Assembly (NCBI GenBank): GCA_900542195.1
Contig: UQNA01000068.1
Location: 1-10,836 of the forward strand
Direction: 5' to 3'
DNA length: 10,836 bases
DNA from: an uncultured Sutterella sp.
Lineage (GTDB): Bacteria; Pseudomonadota; Gammaproteobacteria; Burkholderiales; Burkholderiaceae_F
Shown: piece by piece, positions 1 to 7,400 of the stretch
Layout: every line of letters starts with the position of its first letter
Position numbering within the stretch: position 1 is the stretch's first letter
Translations under genes and position numbers: made by a program
The notes under the pieces: model-generated
What the model saw: only the letters and a program-made list of their open reading frames with translations
What the model was told of the DNA's origin: nothing
Database searches by the model: none

Positions 1-789
1 ATTCTTATTGTCAGAGGATTAACTCTTCCGGGTGCGATGCAAGGTCTGGAGTATTTGTTCAAACCCAATTTCTCAGCTTTCACAACTGAAGCCGTCTTCA
101 ATGCGATGGGATTCACATTTTTCTCTCTGTCGCTTGGCGCAGCTGTCATGGTCACCTATGCCGGCTATCTCTCGGAAAAAGTTAACCTGGTCTCTTCGAC
201 TGCTTGGATTGCATTTTTAGCGATCTTATCTGCAGTCCTAGGCGGCCTAATGGTCATGCCTGCGGTGTTTGCTTTCAATCTCAGCCCGACAGCAGGCCCC
301 GGTCTGACATTTGTCACGATGCCGGCCATCTTTTCCCAGATGCCTTTCGGTGCATTCTTTGCAGCCTTGTTTTATTTCTGCTTGGTAGTAGCTGCTATTA
401 CCAGCTCCATCTCAATGTTGGAAGCCGTAGTGGCTGCCGTACTAACCTCCAGAGGAACTGACAACCGCTCAGTTATCACTTGGATTATTACCGCTGCGGC
501 TGCCATCATCGGACTTTTCTGCACGTTAAGTTTTGGATCTCTAGCGGACTTTAAGATCTTCGGCAAGAACGTTTTCGATCTTCTCGATTTCCTGACAAGC
601 AACGTCGGCATGCCGATTTCTGAGATCGGCTTCAGTCTAGTTGCCGCTTGGATTGCTTGGGAAGTCACTGCTAAACAGCTTGCAAGTGCCAAACCTGTAA
701 ACAAGACTCTTCTCTGGGTTATCAGGATTGGCATTGGCGTTTTAGCACCGCTGCTCATCATCACGGTTGTCCTCACCGGCATCTTTTAA
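1..789 (+). CDS. NSS-family sodium-dependent transporter, C-terminal part (5' end outside window)
   Basis: This is an inner-membrane Na+-coupled symporter of the neurotransmitter:sodium symporter (LeuT/TnaT/MhsT) family, probably importing an amino acid. The reading frame is open from base 1, so the N-terminus lies upstream; 262 residues are visible. The opening RGLTLPGA motif is the extracellular segment typical of the family. The FFSLSLG stretch matches the unwound substrate-binding TM6 of LeuT (FFTLSLG), and AAITSSISM matches the Na2-site region of TM8 (LTSS). The protein ends with a hydrophobic segment (WVIRIGIGVLAPLLIITVVL) and almost no tail, which fits the 11-helix bacterial form lacking TM12. 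A hairpin terminator follows directly. Family assignment is firm; the substrate cannot be read from the sequence. Confidence 0.9.
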   Translation: MLIVRGLTLPGAMQGLEYLFKPNFSAFTTEAVFNAMGFTFFSLSLGAAVMVTYAGYLSEKVNLVSSTAWIAFLAILSAVLGGLMVMPAVFAFNLSPTAGPGLTFVTMPAIFSQMPFGAFFAALFYFCLVVAAITSSISMLEAVVAAVLTSRGTDNRSVITWIITAAAAIIGLFCTLSFGSLADFKIFGKNVFDLLDFLTSNVGMPISEIGFSLVAAWIAWEVTAKQLASAKPVNKTLLWVIRIGIGVLAPLLIITVVLTGIF

Positions 790-801
790 TAGCTTTTCAT
801 C

Positions 802-849
802 AAGTTCCTTCTTGCGTTCTACGCCTATAACCGCAGAAGGAACTTTTTA
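802..849 (+). terminator. Rho-independent terminator after the NSS transporter gene
   Basis: AAGTTCCTTCTTGCG (802-816) pairs with CGCAGAAGGAACTT (832-845) with one bulged T. The loop is about 15 nt, and the stem runs into a T tract (844-848). It lies 13 bases after the transporter stop codon. Confidence 0.8.
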
Positions 850-859
850 TTATTTAATC

Positions 860-887
860 TTAAATTATTTAAAATTAAATTATTTAA
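860..887. repeat. Two tandem copies of a 13-bp palindrome, TTAAATTATTTAA
   Basis: The sequence TTAAATTATTTAA occurs at 860-872 and again at 875-887, a 15-bp period. Each copy is a perfect dyad (TTAAAT, central T, ATTTAA). They sit in an almost purely A/T stretch upstream of the ATPase gene and overlap its candidate promoter. They could be operator half-sites or a DNA-bending or UP-like element. Low sequence complexity means chance or slippage is also possible. Confidence 0.55.
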
Positions 888-895
888 TTTATGAT
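868..895 (+). promoter_or_regulatory. Candidate promoter for the ATPase gene
   Basis: TTTAAA (868-873) and TATGAT (890-895) are separated by 16 bases and resemble sigma70 -35 and -10 boxes (4/6 and 5/6 matches). Transcription would begin near 902, about 27 bases before the ATG. Any AT-rich region yields such matches, so this is only suggestive. Confidence 0.3.
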
Positions 896-928
896 TATTA
901 AGAACCAATAATTCAAGCCTTACGCATC

Positions 929-2059
929 ATGTTTCTTACAAATCCTTTCGTCATTGGAGCCTACATCTCCGAAGAATACTTTTGTGATCGAGAAGAAGAA
1001 AAAGAGAAATTAATCGCTCATCTCAGAAACGGAAGAAATGTAGTTTTATTCTCTGAGAGGAGAATGGGCAAAACTGGCCTCATTCAGCACGTATTTCACA
1101 ACAAACAAATTCAGAAAGACTACTACTGTTTGTATTTCGATGCGTACGCTTGCGGGAATATCCAAGAATTTACTTACGAGCTAACCAATTGTATTTTTAA
1201 TAAGTTAAAGGGGACCAGCTCATTCTTAGAACAAATAACAGCCGTGTTCAGATCAATCCAACTCTCTCTCGAAATAGATCCGATGACAGGGAAACCGGAA
1301 GTTGGGATAAGCTTAGGAGAAATTAAACAACCAGTAAAAACCCTGCAGGAAGCATTTAGTGTTCTGAATACTCTTGAGAAACCAGTCATCCTAGCGATCG
1401 ATGAATTTCAGCAGATCCTTTCCTTTAAGAACTTTAATACAGCTGCCTTCTTAAGAGGACTCGTACAAACCTCGTCGAACGTGAAGATGATCTATGCGGG
1501 AAGCGATGCTCATTTGCTGTCTAATCTATTTCTTCAAAGCAGCAGTCCTTTCTATCAAACTTCAACCATGATGCACTTAGAGGCAATTCCTGCTGACAAG
1601 TACTTTTCATTTGCAAAGGAAAAATTCGAGAAAGAGGATAAAACCATCACAGAGGCTGTCTTTTATGAAATCTACGAAGAGTTCCAAGGCTGCACGTGGT
1701 TTGTTCAATCGGCTTTAAATCGTATTTATGCCAATACACTTCTGGGGGAGAAGGTCCCTGCCGATGCTCTGGAAAAAACTGTAAGGACTCTATTACAAGA
1801 ACAGGATGTTTTTTATCGTACTCTTCTGTCTACTTTACCAATGGTTCAAAAAGCGTTGCTTTTTGCTGTTGCCAAGGAGAAAACGGTGTTGAATCCTTCT
1901 TCTACAGAATTTGTCAAAAAGTACAGCCTTTCCTCCGTAAGCTCGACTCAATCAGCTTCACGCTCTTTGATTGAAAAAGGAATCTTGAGAAAAACGGATA
2001 AAGGTTTATCGATTTATGACTTCCTGTTTAATGCCTGGATCAAAAAACACTACTTTTAA
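929..2059 (+). CDS. AAA-type ATPase of the archaeal ATPase_2 class with C-terminal winged-helix-like region
   Basis: This 376-residue protein looks like a cytoplasmic P-loop ATPase of the ATPase_2 (PF01637-type) class, which is widespread in archaea and Bacteroidetes; its cellular role is generally unknown. The N-terminal NPFVIGAYISEEYFCDRE stretch is the usual lead-in to the P-loop. Walker A is SERRMGKTGL (residues 42-51), with Ser at the usual first glycine. Walker B is VILAIDEF (153-160; D158, E159), and MIYAGSDAHLL (187-197) fits a sensor-1 strand. Residues from about 295 to 376 look like a winged-helix domain. No Shine-Dalgarno is visible before the ATG, and the next Met lies inside Walker A, so this start is the only sensible one. 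The gene stands alone and is more AT-rich than its neighbours, which suggests horizontal acquisition. No partner gene indicates its job. Confidence 0.85.
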   Translation: MFLTNPFVIGAYISEEYFCDREEEKEKLIAHLRNGRNVVLFSERRMGKTGLIQHVFHNKQIQKDYYCLYFDAYACGNIQEFTYELTNCIFNKLKGTSSFLEQITAVFRSIQLSLEIDPMTGKPEVGISLGEIKQPVKTLQEAFSVLNTLEKPVILAIDEFQQILSFKNFNTAAFLRGLVQTSSNVKMIYAGSDAHLLSNLFLQSSSPFYQTSTMMHLEAIPADKYFSFAKEKFEKEDKTITEAVFYEIYEEFQGCTWFVQSALNRIYANTLLGEKVPADALEKTVRTLLQEQDVFYRTLLSTLPMVQKALLFAVAKEKTVLNPSSTEFVKKYSLSSVSSTQSASRSLIEKGILRKTDKGLSIYDFLFNAWIKKHYF

Positions 2060-2197
2060 ACAAAACCCACTTATGGCCTCTTAATTGCAATTCATGCGAG
2101 TTGCTGCAGGCTGTCTGTATGTTTTCCAGAGTGCACCATACCGCTACGTCGTAAAAAATGTCGGAAATAGTAAAATCTACCCAACCAAGGAGTTTTT
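2060..2197. other. Gap between ATPase and leuC-like gene
   Basis: This 138-base gap must carry the promoter of the leuC-like operon, but I cannot pick a convincing -35/-10 pair. It holds a perfect 10-bp palindrome AATTGCAATT (2083-2092) and the leuC-like Shine-Dalgarno AAGGAG (2187-2192). I see no clear hairpin terminator for the ATPase gene. Confidence 0.4.
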
Positions 2198-3607
2198 ATG
2201 AAAGCCCAAACCTTATACGACAAAATAATTGAGCTTCACACTATTGAGAACTTAACAGCCGACGGCGGGGAGAGACTTGTATACATTGACAGGACGGTAG
2301 TCAATGAGTACACCAGTCCGCAAGCCTTTTCTCTCTTACGGGAAAACAAACTTCAAGTTTGGCGTCCCTGCGCCACACTCGGCACGGTAGATCACGTTAA
2401 TTCAAGCGCTCCTAATCGAACCGAATTTCCTTCAGAAGAGAATTCATGTACCCAAGTTAAATATCTTCTGAAAAACGGAGCAGATTTTAATTTTGAAGTC
2501 CTCAATAACGGCAACCCAAAGCAAGGCATTGAACATGTCGTCATGGTGGAACGAGGAAAGGTTCTTCCTGGAATGCTTATCGGTGCAGGCGACAGCCATA
2601 CTGCCATGTACGGCGCTCTCGGAGCAGTTGCATATGGAATCGGAACCTCCGATATTTATCATTACCTCGCAACTTCTACCCTTCGCTATAAAAAGCTCAA
2701 AAATATGAGAGTCTGCGTAACCGGCCAAAGAGGCGAAGGAGTTTCTGCCAAAGACATCATTCTTTTCATTGTCAAAAAACTCGGCGCCGGCGGATGTACG
2801 GGTCACTGCGTTGAATTCTGCGGTCCGGTAATCAGCGGCTTAACGGCAGAAGAAAGACTAACTCTATGCAATATGGCAGTCGAATGCGCAGCTCGTTCTT
2901 CAGTCATCGCCCCGGATGAAAAAATATTCGAATATCTGAAAGGCAAGGAATGCAGTCCTACAGGAGAACTTTGGGACGAAGCCGTCAGCTTTTGGAGAAC
3001 TTTGAGATCCGATTCCGATGCCGCTTTTGATAAAGAGGAAACTATTGACATCACTGGTCTCGAACCCTCTGTTACCTGGGGGACTAGCCCTGATCAAAAT
3101 TGTTTTATTTCCGAGACTATTCCGAATCCGGAAGAAATCGAAGATCCTAAAGTTCGAGCCGATTTCGAAAGAGCCCTCTCGTACATGGGATTAAAAGCCG
3201 GACAAAAAATTAAAGGCTTGCCGATTACCCATGCGTTCATCGGTTCCTGCACAAATTCAAGAATCGAAGATCTTCGAGCAGCTGCCGCCGTATTAAAGGG
3301 CAAGAAGCTTGCCCCGGGCGTCTGGGCAATGGTCGTACCGGGCAGTACTCAAGTACGCAATCAAGCGGAAAGGGAGGGAATTGACAAAATTTTCAAAGAT
3401 GCCGGCTGGGAGTGGAGAAATTCCGGCTGCTCTCTTTGTTTAGCAATGAACGGGGACATTCTCGACGCACAAGATCGCTGTATCTCGGCGACCAACCGCA
3501 ACTTTGAGGGACGGCAGGGAGTTCAAACCAGGACTCACTTAGCCAGTCCTCAAATGGTCGCTCTAGCCAGTATTAAGGGCTTTATTGCTGACATTCGGGA
3601 GGAATAG
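2198..3607 (+). CDS. LeuC-like hydro-lyase large subunit, diverged (3-isopropylmalate dehydratase family)
   Basis: This 469-residue aconitase-superfamily large subunit would dehydrate/rehydrate a 2- or 3-hydroxy diacid together with the downstream small subunit. It follows bacterial LeuC along its whole length (TLYDKI start, TSPQAF, VTWGTSP, FIGSCTNSRIEDLR, GCSLCLAMN, NRNFEGRQG). The [4Fe-4S] ligands are present: C351, C411 and C414. D65-H66 and the GDSHT motif (131-135) are also kept. Several segments almost fixed in LeuC differ: YIDRTVVNEY instead of YIDRxLVHEV, DHVN for DHNV, AGDSHTAMYG for CGDSHTATHG, and GTSDIYHYLA for GTSEVEHVLA. Family membership is certain. Isopropylmalate isomerase is possible, but a related substrate such as a methylmalate/citraconate type is equally plausible, and no leuA or leuB is nearby. 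AAGGAG lies 5 bases before the ATG. Confidence 0.9.
   Translation: MKAQTLYDKIIELHTIENLTADGGERLVYIDRTVVNEYTSPQAFSLLRENKLQVWRPCATLGTVDHVNSSAPNRTEFPSEENSCTQVKYLLKNGADFNFEVLNNGNPKQGIEHVVMVERGKVLPGMLIGAGDSHTAMYGALGAVAYGIGTSDIYHYLATSTLRYKKLKNMRVCVTGQRGEGVSAKDIILFIVKKLGAGGCTGHCVEFCGPVISGLTAEERLTLCNMAVECAARSSVIAPDEKIFEYLKGKECSPTGELWDEAVSFWRTLRSDSDAAFDKEETIDITGLEPSVTWGTSPDQNCFISETIPNPEEIEDPKVRADFERALSYMGLKAGQKIKGLPITHAFIGSCTNSRIEDLRAAAAVLKGKKLAPGVWAMVVPGSTQVRNQAEREGIDKIFKDAGWEWRNSGCSLCLAMNGDILDAQDRCISATNRNFEGRQGVQTRTHLASPQMVALASIKGFIADIREE
3598..3602 (+). promoter_or_regulatory. Ribosome binding site deciding the leuD-like start
   Basis: GGAGG lies at the very end of the leuC-like gene, 9 bases before ATG 3612. 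An upstream in-frame start at 3585 would overlap leuC and add nine residues with no counterpart in LeuD, so 3612 is preferred. Confidence 0.7.
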
Positions 3608-3611
3608 TTAT

Positions 3612-4220
3612 ATGTCTCAATTCACACAACTGACAGCTGTCGCTGCTCCGATGCCGGCATCCAATATTGATACTGACATCATCATGCCCAAAGCCTTCTT
3701 AAAAAGAATTGATAAAGAAGGCCTCCTCGACGGTCTTTTCCATGACGTCCGCTTAAACAAAGACGAAAGCGAAAGAAAAGATTTCGTTCTCAATCAAGAA
3801 GAATTTCGAAACGCTGAGATTCTGGTAACAGGTCCTAATTTCGGATGCGGTTCTTCTCGTGAACATGCCGTCTGGGGTCTTCAAAAGAGAGGGATTAAAT
3901 GTCTTATCGGCTCTTCTTTTGCCGGTATTTTCTTTGACAACTGCGCTAATAACGGCATCTTAGCTATCGTTGTCGAACCGGAGTGCGCGTCCTCTTTGAT
4001 GCAAGAGCTGTCCACAAACGAATCAAAGAGTATTACCATAGACTTGGAGACACAGACTATAAAAACGCCTTCGGGAACCGTCGTTGCTTTCGACATTGAA
4101 CCTTCGAGGAAAGAAAAACTGCTTAAAGGCTTGGATCCTGTGGGTTTAACGCTGAAATCTAAAGACAAAATTAAAAGATTTGAAGAAAAATACTTTAAGC
4201 AATTCCCTTGGCTTGCTTGA
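3612..4220 (+). CDS. LeuD-like hydro-lyase small subunit
   Basis: This 202-residue protein is the small swivel-domain subunit pairing with the LeuC-like protein to form the heterodimeric Fe-S isomerase; its length equals that of E. coli LeuD (201). It shows NIDTDIIMPKAFLKRI (18-33), the family signature NFGCGSSREHAVW (76-88), the SFAGIFFDNCANNG segment (102-115) and the C-terminal GLDPVGLTL (173-181). Differences from typical LeuD include PKAFL for PKQFL and FHDVR where LeuD usually has a DWR, which parallels the drift in the large subunit. The gene begins 4 bases after the LeuC-like stop, so the two are surely co-transcribed and probably translationally coupled. The substrate remains open: isopropylmalate or a related diacid. 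Confidence 0.9.
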   Translation: MSQFTQLTAVAAPMPASNIDTDIIMPKAFLKRIDKEGLLDGLFHDVRLNKDESERKDFVLNQEEFRNAEILVTGPNFGCGSSREHAVWGLQKRGIKCLIGSSFAGIFFDNCANNGILAIVVEPECASSLMQELSTNESKSITIDLETQTIKTPSGTVVAFDIEPSRKEKLLKGLDPVGLTLKSKDKIKRFEEKYFKQFPWLA

Positions 4221-4261
4221 TAAAGAATAACTCTCTCGCATCATTTAGTGTTGAGGTTTGA

Positions 4262-5476
4262 ATGAACTGGAAGATTTCGCTAGGAATTCTGACAACTTGT
4301 ACGGTTCTCATGTCGATGAGCTATACCATGCTCATTCCTTTCCTACCCATGTACCTCATTCAGGATTTGGGAGTAGCCAAAGCCGATGTCGATATGTGGT
4401 CCGGCCTTATCTTTTCGGTTACCTTTCTTATCAGCGGCATCATGGCTCCGATTTGGGGCGCTCTTGCCGATAAGAAGAGCAGAAAATTAATGGCTTTGCG
4501 CGCTGGATTCTGTTTAGCGATAACTTATTTCCTCGGCGGCATTGTTACCAATCCTTGGGAACTTTTCGGTGTTCGATTCATTCAAGGCCTTTCAGCCGGC
4601 TTATGGCCTGCTCTTCTAGCCATTATCTCGGCAAGCTCGCCAAAACTGAAACTTGGATTTTGTTTAGGCGTGATGCAAGGCGGTATGACTGCCGGAGGCG
4701 TTCTCGGACCCCTATTCGGCGGTTTGTTGGCTGACCAGTTCGGTATGCGCGCCTCCTTCTTTATCGCCGGCGGCGCACTTTTCATAATCTCCTGCGTCAT
4801 CCTTTTCTACATTAAAGAAGAACCAAGAAAGCCAAATCCGAACGCCAAACCTGTCAAAGTTTGGGACTTCTCATTGTTAAAGATTCCGGCCGTCAAACGT
4901 ATGCTGATCTGCGCCGGAATCGTTCAAATGAGTATTTTGCTTACCCAGCCAATCATGCCGTTATATGTTGCAGAACTCCAAGGTTCGATGGATAAAATTG
5001 TTCTGGTTTCCGGAATCGTGTTTTCCATCGTTGGTGTTTCAGGCGTCATTGCCTCTCCTATTTGGGGCATTCTGGGTCAGAACTGGGGCTATCGCCAAGT
5101 GCTTTACTTGGCTCTTTTCGGCTCGGCAATTTTCGGCATTGTTCAAGTCTTTCCATCTTCTTTAGAGGGATTTACGATTTGGCGTTTCATCGGCGGATTA
5201 ACCTTCGCCGGCATTTTCCCTGCTATTAATGCGGTTCTCACCATCTCAACGTCTCCGGCTGATAAAGGCCGTGTTTTCGGGTTATCGTACTTAGCCCAGC
5301 AGATCGGTTCAGTGATGGGACCAATTTTCGGCGGCATGCTCGCCGCAGCTTTCTCCTACAAGATTATTATCGGCGTCTCCGGTGCTATTCTTTTGCCGTT
5401 AGTGTTTTATCTCTGGATTAATCGTCCCAGAGAGAAAGTCATGGCAACCGGCACTCCTCTGGAAAAAGACCACTAA
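4262..5476 (+). CDS. MFS transporter, DHA1 type, MdtG-like
   Basis: This 404-residue, 12-helix major facilitator superfamily permease of the inner membrane resembles E. coli MdtG in the N-terminal segment (IPFLPMY and MWSGLIFSVTFL). Motif A is GALADKKSRKL (66-76) in the loop between helices 2 and 3. Motif C is GGVLGPLFGG (145-154), the antiporter signature of DHA-type drug/H+ exporters. A charged central loop lies around residues 184-213 between the two six-helix halves. TGAGG lies 5 bases before the ATG, and the gene starts 41 bases after the LeuD-like stop without a terminator, so it is probably in the same operon. Sequence family suggests efflux of small hydrophobic compounds. Context raises the alternative that it moves the substrate or product of the hydro-lyase. 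Confidence 0.85.
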   Translation: MNWKISLGILTTCTVLMSMSYTMLIPFLPMYLIQDLGVAKADVDMWSGLIFSVTFLISGIMAPIWGALADKKSRKLMALRAGFCLAITYFLGGIVTNPWELFGVRFIQGLSAGLWPALLAIISASSPKLKLGFCLGVMQGGMTAGGVLGPLFGGLLADQFGMRASFFIAGGALFIISCVILFYIKEEPRKPNPNAKPVKVWDFSLLKIPAVKRMLICAGIVQMSILLTQPIMPLYVAELQGSMDKIVLVSGIVFSIVGVSGVIASPIWGILGQNWGYRQVLYLALFGSAIFGIVQVFPSSLEGFTIWRFIGGLTFAGIFPAINAVLTISTSPADKGRVFGLSYLAQQIGSVMGPIFGGMLAAAFSYKIIIGVSGAILLPLVFYLWINRPREKVMATGTPLEKDH

Positions 5477-5500
5477 ACTCAATTTTTACGAAAGAACATT

Positions 5501-6313
5501 ATGAAATTCAGTCAGATGCTTAGCTCCTGTTGGGAGAAAAATGATTCCTTACTGTGCATTGGTTTGGATCCGACACCGGCAAGATTCCCGGAAAAATTTA
5601 AAACCTCCTCTCGCCCGATCTTCGATTTCTGTACTGAAATCATCGATGCAACAGCAGATTTGGTCTGCGCTTTTAAGCCTCAAATTGCCTACTTCTCTTC
5701 TTCGAGCGCCGAACAGGAACTCATTGACATTATTGACTGGATCCATACTAACCATCCCGGGATCCCTGTCATTCTTGATGCGAAGAGAGGAGATATCGGA
5801 AGTACTGCTGCTCATTACGCTAAAGAAGCATTTGAACGCTTCAAGGCCGACTGCGTTACTCTGTCTCCGTACATGGGCAAAGACTCCGTTGAGCCTTATC
5901 TTGAATATGCTGAAAAGGGAGAATTTATTCTTTGCCGAACCAGCAACAAAGGCGGCGATGACTTCCAAATGCTCGATATCGGAGGAGTGCCTCTTTACAT
6001 CAAGGTCGCAGAGAAAGTCGCAGAATGGAATACCAATGGTCAGATGGGTTTAGTCATCGGTGCCACTTATCCCGAAGAACTGAAAAAAGCCCGTGCAGCG
6101 GTCCCTGACCTTACATTCTTAGTTCCCGGCATCGGGGCACAAGGCGGAGACATTAACGCCGCAGTAAAAGCCGGAATGAACAAGGAGAAGACAGGTTTAG
6201 TCATCAACTCCAGCCGCGCCATCCTCTACGCATCTAAAGAAGCGGATTTCGCCGAAAAAGCTAGAGCTGAAGCCCTCAGAACAAGGGATGCAATCAATAA
6301 AGCACGCGGTTAA
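5501..6313 (+). CDS. pyrF: Orotidine 5'-phosphate decarboxylase (long-form PyrF)
   Basis: This enzyme converts OMP to UMP, the last step of de novo pyrimidine synthesis, in the cytoplasm. The 270-residue length fits the longer bacterial PyrF subgroup rather than the ~230-residue E. coli form. Visible motifs of the TIM-barrel active site are IGLDP (20-24), AFKPQIAYF (57-65), the catalytic DAKRGDIGSTA (93-103, Asp-Lys-Asp), RTSNKG (146-151), GATYP (187-191) and the phosphate-binding PGIGAQGGD (209-217). All key residues are intact. It starts 24 bases after the MFS stop; the ribosome site is weak (AAAGAA at 5491-5496). Its stop codon overlaps that of the converging lysR-type gene. It is likely the last gene of the leuC-like operon, an unusual place for pyrF. 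Confidence 0.95.
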   Translation: MKFSQMLSSCWEKNDSLLCIGLDPTPARFPEKFKTSSRPIFDFCTEIIDATADLVCAFKPQIAYFSSSSAEQELIDIIDWIHTNHPGIPVILDAKRGDIGSTAAHYAKEAFERFKADCVTLSPYMGKDSVEPYLEYAEKGEFILCRTSNKGGDDFQMLDIGGVPLYIKVAEKVAEWNTNGQMGLVIGATYPEELKKARAAVPDLTFLVPGIGAQGGDINAAVKAGMNKEKTGLVINSSRAILYASKEADFAEKARAEALRTRDAINKARG

Positions 6314-7276
6314 ACTTCTCGGGTCACGGTCTCTCTAGGAGGCTCCCAGTAGGGACGGACAATATCTTCTTTCGCAGAAAAGAATTTCTTCAGTCTGTCC
6401 CGGAACCACTCCATAAAGATACGATGGCGCCGCACCCTCCAGTGGGAAGTCGATGTAATGATGAAACATTCATGCGGCGGATTGACCCAACCGGGCAGGA
6501 TGGGAATTAGCTTTCCAGCGGCAATTTCCTCGGCACAGTGAATTAAGGGTAAATCAACAGCAAGACCCATTCCATCAAGGACGGACCTTCTAATTGCCAG
6601 GATATTGGCGACTTTCATAATGTTGCCGCAAACCACTTCTTCTTCGATCCCGTTCTTCACGAGAACCTTCGTCGGGTTTCTAACGGTTCCCGAATAGAGC
6701 AAAACACGGTGATTTACCAAATCTCTCGGATGCAGCGGCATTCCGTACTTTTTGATGTATTCCGGTGAAGCAACCGGAACGTAGACGTTTCTTCCGCGGG
6801 AGAAACTAACAATTCTCGCATCCTTAGGCTTGTACGTGACCACGGCAATATCAGAGCGGTATCGAAGGATATCTTGGATTGCTCCGCCCCCTCCCACTTC
6901 AAAGCTGATATCCGGATACATCACGTTGAATTCCATCAGCATCGGCATCATGAATCGAGTAACGAACCCAGGAGCTAAGGAAAGACGTATTTTGCCGCTA
7001 AGTTGAGAAGAACCCTGCTGCAAATCTGAAATCATCTCATTGTGCATTTGAAGCAAAGGAACGATATGACTCCTGGCTCTTTCGCCGACTTGCGTTAACT
7101 GCAAAGGCCGTGAATTACGCGAAAAAATCCTGTCCAAGGGCTTTTTCCAGCCCTCCGATTGAACGCGAAACCGTAGAGACGTCAATGTCAAAATCGGCGG
7201 CTGTATCGGAGAAACTTCCGGTTCTGCAGAGGCTAACGAAAATTCTCCAGGCGTTGAGATCGTTTAACTTAGTCAT
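6310..7276 (-). pseudogene. LysR-type transcriptional regulator, frameshifted
   Basis: Two overlapping frames together encode a LysR-type regulator of about 322 residues, a normal length. The first (from ATG 7276) gives the winged helix-turn-helix MTKLNDLNAWRIFVSLCRTG through STVSRSIGGLEKALGQDFF, then stops at 7115-7117. The sequence continues in another frame as SRNSRPLQLTQVGERA and the full effector-binding domain to 6310. The break falls at a run of six A's on the plus strand (T's in the gene, 7122-7127). By the family spacing LGxxLFxR, two bases appear lost, or one gained. AAGGAA lies 5 bases before ATG 7276, which is preferred over the in-frame ATG at 7324. It would have been divergently paired with the lyase-dcuC operon. 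It is either a real pseudogene or a sequencing error; without the join, the DNA-binding domain is cut from the effector domain. Confidence 0.85.
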
Positions 7277-7281
7277 TGGGA

Positions 7282-7287
7282 TTCCTT
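7282..7287 (-). promoter_or_regulatory. Ribosome binding site deciding the lysR start
   Basis: AAGGAA on the minus strand, 5 bases before ATG 7276, favours this start over the ATG at 7324. It also gives the canonical short N-terminus before the LysR helix-turn-helix. Confidence 0.6.
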
Positions 7288-7370
7288 TTTCGCAGAGTCT
7301 AATTATCTCTTGCAATTTCAACAATAACTTTGCTTTTCACGCAAAACCGCCTTGCAGAAATCGCCAAATG

Positions 7371-7394
7371 TGGTGAGAGGAAACCTCAACACCA
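7371..7394. repeat. Imperfect inverted repeat / stem-loop
   Basis: TGGTG (7371-7375) and GAGG (7377-7380) pair with CCTC (7384-7387) and CACCA (7390-7394) around an AAA loop, with a 1/2-base internal loop. No T tract follows on either strand, so it is not a terminator. If the minus-strand promoter candidate is right, it would sit at the very 5' end of the lysR transcript. It could instead be a protein-binding dyad. Confidence 0.45.
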
Positions 7395-7400
7395 AAACAA

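Noticed and set aside
929..2059. The ATPase as part of a defence or mobile system
   Set aside because: There is no partner nuclease, toxin, integrase or repeat boundary nearby; the single gene does not support it.
2083..2092. AATTGCAATT palindrome as an operator of the leuC-like operon
   Set aside because: It is short, a chance match is likely in this composition, and no promoter could be placed beside it.
3585..3611. Earlier in-frame ATG for the leuD-like gene
   Set aside because: It overlaps the end of the leuC-like gene, adds residues absent from LeuD, and the GGAGG site points to ATG 3612.
7122..7127. Programmed frameshifting or transcript slippage that would make a full LysR protein
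   Set aside because: The run is only six bases, short for efficient transcript slippage, and no stimulatory structure is evident. A lesion or read error is simpler.
7277..7324. Upstream ATG at 7324 for the lysR-type gene
   Set aside because: ATG 7276 has AAGGAA at the right distance and gives the usual short LysR N-terminus.
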